Part shown: in pieces, positions 1 to 7,129 of the stretch
Layout of the letters: every line of letters starts with the position of its first letter
Position numbering within the stretch: position 1 is the stretch's first letter
DNA from: Rhodoferax sp.
GTDB taxonomy: Bacteria > Pseudomonadota > Gammaproteobacteria > Burkholderiales > Burkholderiaceae_C
Direction: 5' to 3'
DNA: 48,437 bases
NCBI GenBank assembly: GCA_016790475.1
Contig: JAEUOX010000030.1
Location: 1 to 48,437 of the forward strand
Program-made: the position numbers and the translations under genes
The notes under the pieces: model-generated
What the model was told of the DNA's origin: nothing
Seen by the model: only the letters and a program-made list of their open reading frames with translations
Database searches by the model: none

Positions 1-287
1 CGGGCACCGATCGCGGCCATCACCGCGAGGCCGCCCATGCTGTCCAGCCCGGCACTGATGACACCGCCGTGGGCCCGGTTGTAGCCGTAATGGCCGACCA
101 GCTCGGGGCGCATGACGATGCGCCCGCTGACGCGCTCCGGCGCGATGCTGGTGATCTTCAGGCCGAGGAACCGGTTGAAGACGACCAGGTTGTCGAAGAT
201 GTTGCGCAGGCCGTCGACGAACTCGGGTTCGAAGACGACGGGCGCCGGCTCTGGTGCATTCGCGGGGCTCTTGGGCGTTTTTGTCAT
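1..287 (-). CDS. PaaI-like hotdog thioesterase (partial, C-terminus outside window)
   Basis: This is the N-terminal 95 or so residues of a small hotdog-fold acyl-CoA thioesterase; the window edge removes the rest. The visible part has a polar Pro/Ala-rich leader, then a helix with FNRFLGLKI, then the segment NRAHGGVISAGLDSMGG. The last matches the HGGxxxxxxD signature of the PaaI/YigI thioesterase group, in which the Asp or nearby residue supports thioester hydrolysis. Its ATG overlaps the stop codon of the upstream acyl-CoA dehydrogenase as ATGA, so translation is probably coupled. It is the last gene of the operon visible here and may release CoA from stalled acyl-CoA intermediates. The family call is firm; the substrate is unknown. 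Confidence 0.85.
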   Translation of the reverse strand, partial: MTKTPKSPANAPEPAPVVFEPEFVDGLRNIFDNLVVFNRFLGLKITSIAPERVSGRIVMRPELVGHYGYNRAHGGVISAGLDSMGGLAVMAAIGA

Positions 288-1489
288 AGCCCCAATTGTC
301 GTGCAGCCAGTTCCTTCATGATCTCTTCCGAGCCGCCGCCAATCATCATCACCTTGACCTCGCGGTAGATGCGCTCGCTGCGCGTGCCGCGCATGAAGCC
401 CATGCCGCCGAGGATCTGCACCGCCTGATCGGCGCAGAACTGCATCGTCTGCGTCGCGTGGTTCTTCAGCATGCAGACCTGCGCCACCCAGTTGGCGGTG
501 GTGTCGCCACCGGCATGCTCGTCGCCGGCATCGGCGCGGTCGCCGACCGCATCGACCCAGGCCTGCGTGGATGCGATGCGCATCTGCATGTCCACCAGCT
601 TGTGGCGGATCACCTGGTGCTCCACCAGGGATTGCCCGAAGGTCTTGCGCTGGCGGGCCCACTCCAGCGCCTCGTCGAAGCAGGCCATCGCGTAGCCCAG
701 CGCCGCGACCGACAGGCCCAGCCGCTCGGCATTGAAGTTGCCCATGATCATCCGGAAGCCCTGCCCGGCCTCGCCCACCAGATAGCGGGCCGGCACCCGC
801 ACGCCGTCGAACTGCAGCTGCGCGGTGTCGGAGCAGTGCCAGCCCATCTTGTCGAGCCGGGTGCGGGTCAGGCCCCGCGCGTCGCCCGGCACGACGATCA
901 GCGAGATGCCGCGGGCACCACGCGCCGCTGGTGCCTCAGCGCCGCCCTCGGCGTCACCGGTGCGCACGGCCACGGTCAGGAAGTCCGCGCGCATGCCGGA
1001 CGTGATGAAGGTCTTGGTTCCGTCGATGACCCACTCGTTGCCGTCGAGGCGAGCCGTGGTGCGGAGGCTTGCGACGTCCGAGCCGCCGCCGGGTTCGGTG
1101 ATCGCGAGCGCGGCGATCTTCTCGCCGCGCAACACCGGCGGGATGACCTCGCGCTGCAGCGCGGCCGAGCCATGGCGCAGGATCGGCGGCAGGCCGATCG
1201 TGTGCGAGAACAGGCTGGCCCCGACGCCGCCGCTGGCGCCATGGCGGGCCAAGGCCAGCGTTGCGACATGGCGCATCCGGTAGCTCGCCGGCGTGCCGCC
1301 GAGGTCTTCCGGATAGCCCAGGCCCAGCAGCCCGAGCTGCGCGGCGCGCTGGTACAGCGCGCGGGGGAACTCGCCGGCCGCGTCCCATTCCGGCACCAGC
1401 GGCGCAATCTCGCGCGTGGCGAAACGCGTGACGAGGTAGGACATCGCGTCGAGCTCACCGGCTTCGTCGCGGGGGGTGCTCAAGGGCAT
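284..1489 (-). CDS. Acyl-CoA dehydrogenase (LCAD/IVD-type active site)
   Basis: A full-length 401-residue FAD-dependent acyl-CoA dehydrogenase that should introduce the alpha-beta double bond in an acyl-CoA and pass electrons to ETF. The flavin/substrate motif TEPGGGSD is at residues 131-138. The C-terminal region reads IYREVKVMMIGGGSEEI, so the usual MCAD-type base in IYEGT is missing. Glu255 in the segment FNAERLG sits where long-chain and isovaleryl-CoA dehydrogenases carry their catalytic Glu. I chose the ATG at 1489; an in-frame ATG at 1444 is a possible alternative. It lies 32 bases after a second, similar dehydrogenase and overlaps the thioesterase start. Substrate chain length or branching cannot be read from the sequence. 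Confidence 0.93.
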   Translation of the reverse strand: MPLSTPRDEAGELDAMSYLVTRFATREIAPLVPEWDAAGEFPRALYQRAAQLGLLGLGYPEDLGGTPASYRMRHVATLALARHGASGGVGASLFSHTIGLPPILRHGSAALQREVIPPVLRGEKIAALAITEPGGGSDVASLRTTARLDGNEWVIDGTKTFITSGMRADFLTVAVRTGDAEGGAEAPAARGARGISLIVVPGDARGLTRTRLDKMGWHCSDTAQLQFDGVRVPARYLVGEAGQGFRMIMGNFNAERLGLSVAALGYAMACFDEALEWARQRKTFGQSLVEHQVIRHKLVDMQMRIASTQAWVDAVGDRADAGDEHAGGDTTANWVAQVCMLKNHATQTMQFCADQAVQILGGMGFMRGTRSERIYREVKVMMIGGGSEEIMKELAARQLGL

Positions 1490-1521
1490 CGGATGCACGC
1501 GCAGTCTCCCGGGTCGGTGGG

Positions 1522-2682
1522 TCAGGCCTTCGGTGGCCGCTTCGCGATGCCCATGGTCTTGGCCAGGATGCCCAGCATGACCTCGTCGGCGCCGCCGCCA
1601 ATCGAGCCCAGGCGCCCGTCGCGGTACATGCGCGCGACGCGGTTCTCCCAGGTGAAGCCCATGCCACCCCAGAACTGCAGGCAACCATCCGGCACCGAGC
1701 GGTTGAGCCGGCCGGCCAGCAGCTTGCACATGGATGCGAGCTCGGTCACGTCCTGCCCCTGCACATACAGCCCGCAGGCGCGGTAGGTCAGCGCGCGCAG
1801 CGCCTCCACGTCGGTCTTCATCTCGGCCAGCTTGAACTGCACCCACTGCTGGTCGGCCAGCGTGGCGCCGAAGAGCTTGCGCTCCTGGGCCCAGGTGATC
1901 GTCTCCTCGATGCAGTTCGTCAGGCCCTGGATCGCGCTGGCGGCGGCCCACAGGCGCTCCTCCTGGAACTGCATCATCTGGTACATGAAGCCCTGGCCTT
2001 CGGCACCGATGCGGTTGCGCTGGGGCACCCGCACCTCGTCGAAATGGATCAGGCCGGTGTCGCTGGAGTGCATGCCGATCTTGCGGATCTTCTTCGCCTT
2101 CTCGATGCCCCGGCTGTCCATCGGCACCATGACCAGGCTCTTGTTGCGGTGCTGCGGGCCCTCGCTGGTGTTGACCAGCATGCACATCCAGTCGGCCTGC
2201 AGGCTGTTGGTGATCCACATCTTCTGGCCGGTGATGACATAGTCGTCGCCGTCCTTGCGGGCGTAGCTCCGGATCGAGGCCACGTCGCTGCCGGCACCCG
2301 GCTCGCTGACGCCGATGCAGCCGACCATGTCGCCGGCAATCGCCGGCGCCAGGAATTCGCGCCGCAGTTCGTCGCTGCCGAAGCGGGCCAGCGCCGGCGT
2401 GCACATGTCGGTCTGCACGCCGATCGCCATCGGGACACCGCCGCAGTGGATGTAGCCCAGCGTCTCGGCCATCGCGACCGCATAGGAGTAATCCAGCCCG
2501 GCGCCGCCGAAGGCCTCCGGCTTGGTCAGCCCGAGCAGGCCCAGGTTGCCGAGCTTCTTGAAGACCTCATGGGCCGGGAAGATCTCGGCCTCCTCCCATT
2601 CGTCGACATGCGGGTTGATCTCGGCGTCGATGAAACGCTTCAGGGTCTTCTGGATCTCGAGATGCTCGTGGGTGTACTGCAT
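1522..2682 (-). CDS. Acyl-CoA dehydrogenase (second of an adjacent pair)
   Basis: A complete 386-residue acyl-CoA dehydrogenase. The SEPGAGSD motif is at residues 126-133, the helix FQEERLW supplies Glu241/242 at the LCAD/IVD-type base position, and the C-terminal segment MYRDGRLGSIGGGADE lacks the IYEGT Glu. Thus this and the next gene share the same unusual active-site layout. The start at 2682 (MQYTHEHLEIQKTLKRF) begins exactly at the conserved first helix. The stop codon of the preceding SDR lies 16 bases upstream. The pair could be two homotetrameric enzymes of different specificity; alpha2-beta2 assembly, as known for some steroid-degrading pairs, is less likely because both copies keep a candidate base. 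Confidence 0.93.
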   Translation of the reverse strand: MQYTHEHLEIQKTLKRFIDAEINPHVDEWEEAEIFPAHEVFKKLGNLGLLGLTKPEAFGGAGLDYSYAVAMAETLGYIHCGGVPMAIGVQTDMCTPALARFGSDELRREFLAPAIAGDMVGCIGVSEPGAGSDVASIRSYARKDGDDYVITGQKMWITNSLQADWMCMLVNTSEGPQHRNKSLVMVPMDSRGIEKAKKIRKIGMHSSDTGLIHFDEVRVPQRNRIGAEGQGFMYQMMQFQEERLWAAASAIQGLTNCIEETITWAQERKLFGATLADQQWVQFKLAEMKTDVEALRALTYRACGLYVQGQDVTELASMCKLLAGRLNRSVPDGCLQFWGGMGFTWENRVARMYRDGRLGSIGGGADEVMLGILAKTMGIAKRPPKA

Positions 2683-2698
2683 GGCCGGCCTCGCGGGT

Positions 2699-3583
2699 TC
2701 AGACGGAAAAGACCTTGGGCACCACCGCGCGGTGGAACCCGTCGAAGGGGCGCACCGCGTCGCGCGGCGGTGCGGCGGCATCGGCATGGCGCACGTCCCA
2801 GCCCAGGCGCCCCTGCGGGCGGGCGCCATCGATGCGCAGCACGGTGCCGCTGATGAAGGACGCCGCCGGGCTCAGCAGGAACACGATGCCGGCGGAGGTC
2901 TCGGCCTCGTTGCCGAAGCGGCCCAGCGGCACGGTGGCGGCCATCGCGCGCAGCCGCGGGCCCTGCTCCGGCGGGTAGTGGTCCATGCCGCTGGACGCGA
3001 TGTAGCCCGGCGCGACCGCATTCACGCGCACGCCGTCGGCCGCCCACTCCAGCGCCGCGGTCTCGGTGAAGCTGACCATGCCGGCACGGGCCGCACCGCT
3101 GTGGCCCATGCCGGGCATCGAACCCCACATGTCGGCCACGATGTTGACGATGGCCCCGCCGCTGCGCTGCATCGCCTGCAGGTAGCACTCGCGCGCGACC
3201 AGGAAGCCGCCGGTCAGGTTGGTGTCGATGACGGCCTGCCAGCCCTTCGCACTGGTCTGCGCCAGCGGCGTGATGTACTGCCCGCCGGCATTGTTGACCA
3301 GCATGTCCAGCCGCCCGTGCGCGGCCAGCACATCCGCCACGGTCTGGCGCACCGCGTCCTCCTGCCGGATGTCGCAGACATGGACGCTGGCGCTGCCGCC
3401 GTCCTGCGCGATCTCGGCCTGGACCGCCTGCAGCTTGTCCGGCTTGCGGCCGACCAGCGCCACGCGCGCGCCGAGTGCCGCGAGTTCATGCGCGGTGCAA
3501 CGGCCGATGCCGGAGCCGCCGCCGGTCACCAGCGCCACGCGCCCGGCCATCAGCCCGGGTGCAAATGCCGATCGGTAGGGCAT
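2699..3583 (-). CDS. SDR oxidoreductase, PECR / 2,4-dienoyl-CoA reductase-like
   Basis: A 294-residue short-chain dehydrogenase. The nucleotide-binding TGGGSGIG is at 20-27, the structural NNAGG at 97-101, and the C-terminal half reads VRVNAVAPGYI. Instead of the canonical YxxxK it carries HSGAARAG at 161-168 followed by EWAADG. That arrangement is known from peroxisomal trans-2-enoyl-CoA reductase and relates to the 2,4-dienoyl-CoA reductase subgroup. A role in reducing enoyl- or dienoyl-CoA during degradation of unsaturated acids is therefore likely but inferred. Only two bases separate it from the SPOR-protein stop codon, and it is followed closely by two acyl-CoA dehydrogenases, so it is clearly in the operon. 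It could act on another enoyl thioester. Confidence 0.88.
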   Translation of the reverse strand: MPYRSAFAPGLMAGRVALVTGGGSGIGRCTAHELAALGARVALVGRKPDKLQAVQAEIAQDGGSASVHVCDIRQEDAVRQTVADVLAAHGRLDMLVNNAGGQYITPLAQTSAKGWQAVIDTNLTGGFLVARECYLQAMQRSGGAIVNIVADMWGSMPGMGHSGAARAGMVSFTETAALEWAADGVRVNAVAPGYIASSGMDHYPPEQGPRLRAMAATVPLGRFGNEAETSAGIVFLLSPAASFISGTVLRIDGARPQGRLGWDVRHADAAAPPRDAVRPFDGFHRAVVPKVFSV

Positions 3584-3585
3584 CG

Positions 3586-4896
3586 TCAGGGTCCTTTCTG
3601 TCGAGGGGGCGTGCTCCCGGGCCGGGGCACGACGGGCTGGGCCTCCAGCCCCATGGCACGGATGCGCCGGGCGGCAGCCTCCGCCGCTGCGGCGCTCGCG
3701 AACGGGCCGGCGCGCACCCGCTTGCGCGGGCCGTTGCGCGTCTGCAGCGTCTCGATCGTCGCTGGCAGCCCGGCCGCCTGCAGCCGGGCATGGGCGGCCT
3801 GGGCGTTCGACTCGACGGCGAACAGGCCGACATTGAGCAGGTGCCGCTGGTCGGTCGCTGGCGACTTGGGGGTGGAAGCCTTCGTGGCGGCCGGTGCCTT
3901 TGTGGCCGCAGATGCAGTCTTGGCGGATGTCACCACGGACGGCGGACTCAGCGCCACGGCCGTTCCGAGGGCCGCGACAGAGGCGGCGAGTCGCGGAACC
4001 GGTACGGAGGCTGCGGTGGCCGGTTCCGGGGACAGCGATGTGGCGGTGGACGAAGCGCCAGAGGCCCCTGTTGCAGCAGCGGCGATGGAGGCTGCAGCCA
4101 CCGGCGCCGACGCAGGCGCCGATGCGGCGGCAGCGGATGCCAAGCTTGGGGTTGCCGAGGCCGCCGGTGCTGGCGCTGCGGAGACGGCCCCCAGGCCTTC
4201 GCCGCCCGGCGGCCAGGGCACGGTGACCGCCAGCCCTGCCACTGCCGCCAGCACCGCGGCATGGGCGCCGGCCAGCCAGCCGGCCCGCGAGCCCGTCACC
4301 GCCTGCCCGGCCAGCAGGGCCACGGCGTCGTTCCAGTCCCGGCTGTCCGCCAGCGCGCGGGCCATGCGGCGCTTGCAGTGGGCCTGTAGCCAGGCATCAC
4401 CGCACAGGCCCGGCACGCCCCAGGCGAGCAGCGACGCCACCAGCCCCACGCCCGCCTGCACCTCGGGCTGGCCCGCAAACACCACGGCGACCAGCAGCCC
4501 GACCACCAGCAGCAGCCCGGCCAGCGCGCCAAGGTAAGCCAAAGCTGCGGTGCCCATGCGCCGGAACAGCATCCAACCCAGCGTGCACAGGCTGGCCGCC
4601 CAGTTCCAGGACCAGCCGCTGCGCCCGGTGGCTTCCATGTGTGTGAACAGGCGCAGGTAGCGCGCGGTACTGACCGGGCCGATCGCTGCGGCGTACAGCG
4701 CCTGGGTCGCATTGCCGGGCGCCGTGTCCAGCGTCATCGCCGCGGGGGCTGGCTCAGGCACCGGATCGGACAAGGGTTCGAGAACCGGATCGGCTGCCGC
4801 GTCCAGTGCCGGGCCAGGGGCCGGGTCCGGTGTCGGCGCCGCCAGGTCCGGCAATCCGATGGGCTCCTGCATCGGCGGCGGCAAGGTGTCAGACAT
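3586..4896 (-). CDS. Membrane protein with DUF2628-like region and C-terminal SPOR domain
   Basis: A 436-residue protein with a Pro/Ala/Asp-rich N-terminus of about 70 residues. It is followed by a DUF2628-like helical region (WNWAASLCTLGWMLFRRM, then hydrophobic stretches with AYLGALAGLLLVVGLL) and a further hydrophobic segment near residue 240. A long Ala/Ser/Thr/Pro linker of low complexity comes next. The last 80 or so residues (LLNVGLFAVESNAQAAHARL, then KRVRAGPFASAAAAEAAARR) form a SPOR domain, which in known proteins binds denuded peptidoglycan at division sites. The topology would place SPOR in the periplasm. The ATG at 4896 was chosen over a GTG at 4911; neither has a clear ribosome site. 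Its place inside a beta-oxidation operon is unexplained. Confidence 0.85.
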   Translation of the reverse strand: MSDTLPPPMQEPIGLPDLAAPTPDPAPGPALDAAADPVLEPLSDPVPEPAPAAMTLDTAPGNATQALYAAAIGPVSTARYLRLFTHMEATGRSGWSWNWAASLCTLGWMLFRRMGTAALAYLGALAGLLLVVGLLVAVVFAGQPEVQAGVGLVASLLAWGVPGLCGDAWLQAHCKRRMARALADSRDWNDAVALLAGQAVTGSRAGWLAGAHAAVLAAVAGLAVTVPWPPGGEGLGAVSAAPAPAASATPSLASAAAASAPASAPVAAASIAAAATGASGASSTATSLSPEPATAASVPVPRLAASVAALGTAVALSPPSVVTSAKTASAATKAPAATKASTPKSPATDQRHLLNVGLFAVESNAQAAHARLQAAGLPATIETLQTRNGPRKRVRAGPFASAAAAEAAARRIRAMGLEAQPVVPRPGSTPPRQKGP

Positions 4897-4941
4897 GCCG
4901 AATTCTGGCACGCAGGCGCCAGGGCCCGCGGCAGGGCGGCA

Positions 4942-5706
4942 TCACTGCGCGGAAAAGTCCGGGCGGCGCTTCTCCATGAAGGCGGAGAAGGCCTCGCGCG
5001 CCGCCGGTTCGGTCAGCATGCGGGCAAACTGCGCGCCTTCCTCGGCCATCTGCTGGCGCACCGCCGCCGCCTGGCCCATCTTCATCAGCCGCTTGGTCTG
5101 CACCAGCGAGCCCAGCGGCTTGGCCGCCAGCTTGCGGGCCTGCGTCTGGGCGACGCCATTGGCTTCGGTGGGCGGCACGATGCGGTTCACCAGCCCGACC
5201 TCCAGCGCGGCCTCGGCCATGAAGGGCTCGCCCAGCAGCAGGGCCTCGGCCGCGCGGTGGTAGCCCATCATCTGCGGCACCAGCAGGCTGGAGGCGGCCT
5301 CCGGGCACAGGCCCAGGTTCACGAAGGGCATCGAGAAGGCCGCGTTGTCACCGGCATAGACCAGGTCGCAATGGAACAGCATCGTCGTGCCCACGCCGAC
5401 CGCCGGGCCGCAGACCGCGGCCACCAGCGGCTTCGGGAAGCCGCTGATCGCCTGCAGGAAGCGGTGCACCGGCGAGGTGCTGGTGGTGGGCGGGTTGTTC
5501 AGGAAGTCGCCGATGTCGTTGCCGGCGCTGAACACGGCGGCATGGCCCTGCAGCACGACGGCACGGACGGCGATGTCCTCGGCGGCCTGCTCCAGCGCAT
5601 CGGCCAGCGCGGCGTACATCGCGACGGTCAGGGAGTTCTTCTTGTCGACCCGGTTCAGCGTCAGCGTCATGACGCCGGCTTCGGTGTGTTGCAGGATGTC
5701 GCTCAT
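4942..5706 (-). CDS. Crotonase-fold enoyl-CoA hydratase/isomerase (ECI2-like)
   Basis: A 254-residue crotonase family enzyme with the oxyanion-hole segment FSAGNDIGDFL at residues 59-69 and a second one at CGPAVGVGTTML. The first hydratase Glu is absent from the GVGTTML segment and the second is replaced in MPFVNLGLCPEAASS. Glu136 of CPEAASS lies where eukaryotic delta3,delta2-enoyl-CoA isomerases (ECI2/Eci1) place their single catalytic Glu. The sequence therefore points to double-bond isomerisation, not hydration. An isomerase would complement the PECR/DECR-like SDR in the same operon for unsaturated fatty acids. It sits 45 bases before the SPOR gene and 40 after the DsbA-like isomerase gene. 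Hydratase annotation by homology alone would be misleading. Confidence 0.9.
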   Translation of the reverse strand: MSDILQHTEAGVMTLTLNRVDKKNSLTVAMYAALADALEQAAEDIAVRAVVLQGHAAVFSAGNDIGDFLNNPPTTSTSPVHRFLQAISGFPKPLVAAVCGPAVGVGTTMLFHCDLVYAGDNAAFSMPFVNLGLCPEAASSLLVPQMMGYHRAAEALLLGEPFMAEAALEVGLVNRIVPPTEANGVAQTQARKLAAKPLGSLVQTKRLMKMGQAAAVRQQMAEEGAQFARMLTEPAAREAFSAFMEKRRPDFSAQ

Positions 5707-5746
5707 GGTGGTGTCCGTCAAAGTGGGAGAGATGGGGAGAGGGCCG

Positions 5747-6343
5747 TCAGGCCTGCAGCGCCTCGCGCACGAAGTCGAGGCGGTCCTGGCCCCAGAACAT
5801 CGCGTCGCCGACAAAGAACGTGGGCGCACCGAAGATGCCGCGGTCCACGGCGGCCTGGGTGCGCGCACGCAGGTCCTCCTTGACGGCCGGATCCGACGCC
5901 AGCGCCAGCATCTGCTGCGGATCAAAGCCGCCGGCCGTCAGCACCTGGGCGACGGTGGCCGGGTCGTTCAGGTTCTTCTGGTCGACCCAGATCGCGCGGA
6001 ACATCGCGTCGCGGTAGGCCGCCAGCCGCGGATCGGCGGTGCGCTCCAGCCCGACGTCGATGCGCATCAGCGTGATGGTGTTGATCGGAAAGGCCGGGTT
6101 CATCACCAGCGGCACGCCGTAGCGCCGCGCGAAGCGCGACAGGTCGGTGAACAGGTAGCTGCCCTTGAGCGGCACGCTGATCGGCGGCCGGTTGCCGGTG
6201 CTCTGGAACACGCCGCCCAGCAGCATCGAGCGGTACACCACCGTGGCGCCGGTGTCCCGGGCGATCACTGCCATCTGGGTATGGGCCAGCCAGGCGGCCG
6301 GGCTTCCGAAATCAAAATAGAACTCGACGGTCTTGGCGGGCAT
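5747..6343 (-). CDS. 2-hydroxychromene-2-carboxylate isomerase family (DsbA-like, kappa GST) protein
   Basis: A 198-residue thioredoxin-fold protein with an inserted helical domain. The N-terminus reads VEFYFDFGSPAAW, where Ser14 is the usual glutathione-contacting Ser of this family and no CxxC redox motif is present. Later segments (GVPLVMNPAFPIN, AIWVDQKNLNDP, GIFGAPTFFVGDAMFWGQDRLDFV) match the kappa-GST/HCCA-isomerase pattern, including the cis-Pro in GAPTF. Classical members isomerise naphthalene-derived chromene carboxylate with glutathione. Here no ring-degradation genes are nearby and the gene sits in an acyl-CoA operon, so the substrate is probably different, for example a glutathione-dependent isomerisation or detoxification. 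The family is secure and the reaction is not. Confidence 0.9.
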   Translation of the reverse strand: MPAKTVEFYFDFGSPAAWLAHTQMAVIARDTGATVVYRSMLLGGVFQSTGNRPPISVPLKGSYLFTDLSRFARRYGVPLVMNPAFPINTITLMRIDVGLERTADPRLAAYRDAMFRAIWVDQKNLNDPATVAQVLTAGGFDPQQMLALASDPAVKEDLRARTQAAVDRGIFGAPTFFVGDAMFWGQDRLDFVREALQA

Positions 6344-6356
6344 GGCTGTCTCCTTG

Positions 6357-7121
6357 TCAGAACTTCTCGATCCAGGGGCGCAGGTCCAGCTCGTGGGTCC
6401 AGGCGTCCCGCGGCTGGCGGTGCAGCATCCAGTACTGCTCGGCGATGTGGTCGGGGTTCAGCACGCCGTCCTGGTCCTTCAGTGCATAGCGCTCCGGGAA
6501 ATTGTCGCGGATAAAGGCGGTATCGATCGCGCCGTCGATGACGACATGCGCCACATGGATGCCGCGCGGGCCGAGCTCGCGCGCCATGCTCTGCGCCAGC
6601 GCGCGCAGAGCATGCTTGGCACCGGCAAACGCGGCGAATCCGGCGCTGCCGCGCAGCGAGGCGGTGGCGCCGGTGAACAGGATCGTGCCGCGGTGGCCTT
6701 CCCGCGGCCGCGCCACCATGCGGCGCGCCACCTCGCGGGCGTTCAGGAAGCCCGACAGGCAGGCCATCTCCCAGATCTTGAAGTAGCGGCGTGCCGTCTC
6801 GTCCAGGATGCTGCTGGGCGCGTTCGCGCCGATGTTGAAGACCAGCACCTCGATCTCGCCGATCGTTCGCTCGATGTGCTCGACCAGCGCGACGACCTCC
6901 TCCTCCTTGCGCGCATCGCTGCCGAAGCCGTGGGCCACGCCGCCGTCGGCGCGGATCTGCGCCAGCAGGGGCTCCAGCTTGTCCGCCTGGCGCCGTGTCA
7001 CGCAGGCCACGAAGCCCTCGCGCGCAAAGCGCCGTGCGACGGCGCCGCCGGTCGCATCACCGGCACCGATCACCAGCGCCACGCGCGGCCGCAGGTCAGA
7101 GGGTTCGGTCGCCTGCGGCAT
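6357..7121 (-). CDS. SDR family protein with Phe at the catalytic Tyr position
   Basis: A 254-residue short-chain dehydrogenase-like protein. The cofactor loop is GAGDATGG at 19-26, the usual NNAG is replaced by NIGAN at 96-100, and the expected YxxxK reads FAGAK (Phe165, Lys169). C-terminal features (MARELGPRGIHVAHVVIDGAID) are typical of a bacterial SDR subgroup found in fatty-acid gene clusters. Loss of the Tyr hydroxyl argues against ordinary alcohol/ketone chemistry, so a different acid or a structural role is possible. It begins at the ATG at 7121, eight bases after the thioesterase stop, and ends 13 bases before the isomerase start. It is intact and not degenerating elsewhere. Confidence 0.88.
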   Translation of the reverse strand: MPQATEPSDLRPRVALVIGAGDATGGAVARRFAREGFVACVTRRQADKLEPLLAQIRADGGVAHGFGSDARKEEEVVALVEHIERTIGEIEVLVFNIGANAPSSILDETARRYFKIWEMACLSGFLNAREVARRMVARPREGHRGTILFTGATASLRGSAGFAAFAGAKHALRALAQSMARELGPRGIHVAHVVIDGAIDTAFIRDNFPERYALKDQDGVLNPDHIAEQYWMLHRQPRDAWTHELDLRPWIEKF

Positions 7122-7129
7122 GGTGGCTC

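Noticed and set aside
284..2682. The acyl-CoA dehydrogenase pair as an alpha2-beta2 heterotetramer like those of steroid side-chain degradation
   Set aside because: In those pairs one subunit usually lacks the catalytic Glu. Here both keep a Glu in the ERL position and both keep the flavin motif, so separate homotetramers are more likely.
3960..4180. Ala/Ser/Thr/Pro repeats inside the SPOR protein as a tandem-repeat locus
   Set aside because: The repeats are short, irregular and codon-degenerate. They look like an ordinary low-complexity linker, not a DNA-level tandem repeat.
5747..6343. HCCA-isomerase family gene as evidence for naphthalene degradation
   Set aside because: No ring dioxygenase, dihydrodiol dehydrogenase or aldolase gene is present in the window; the operon is about acyl-CoA.
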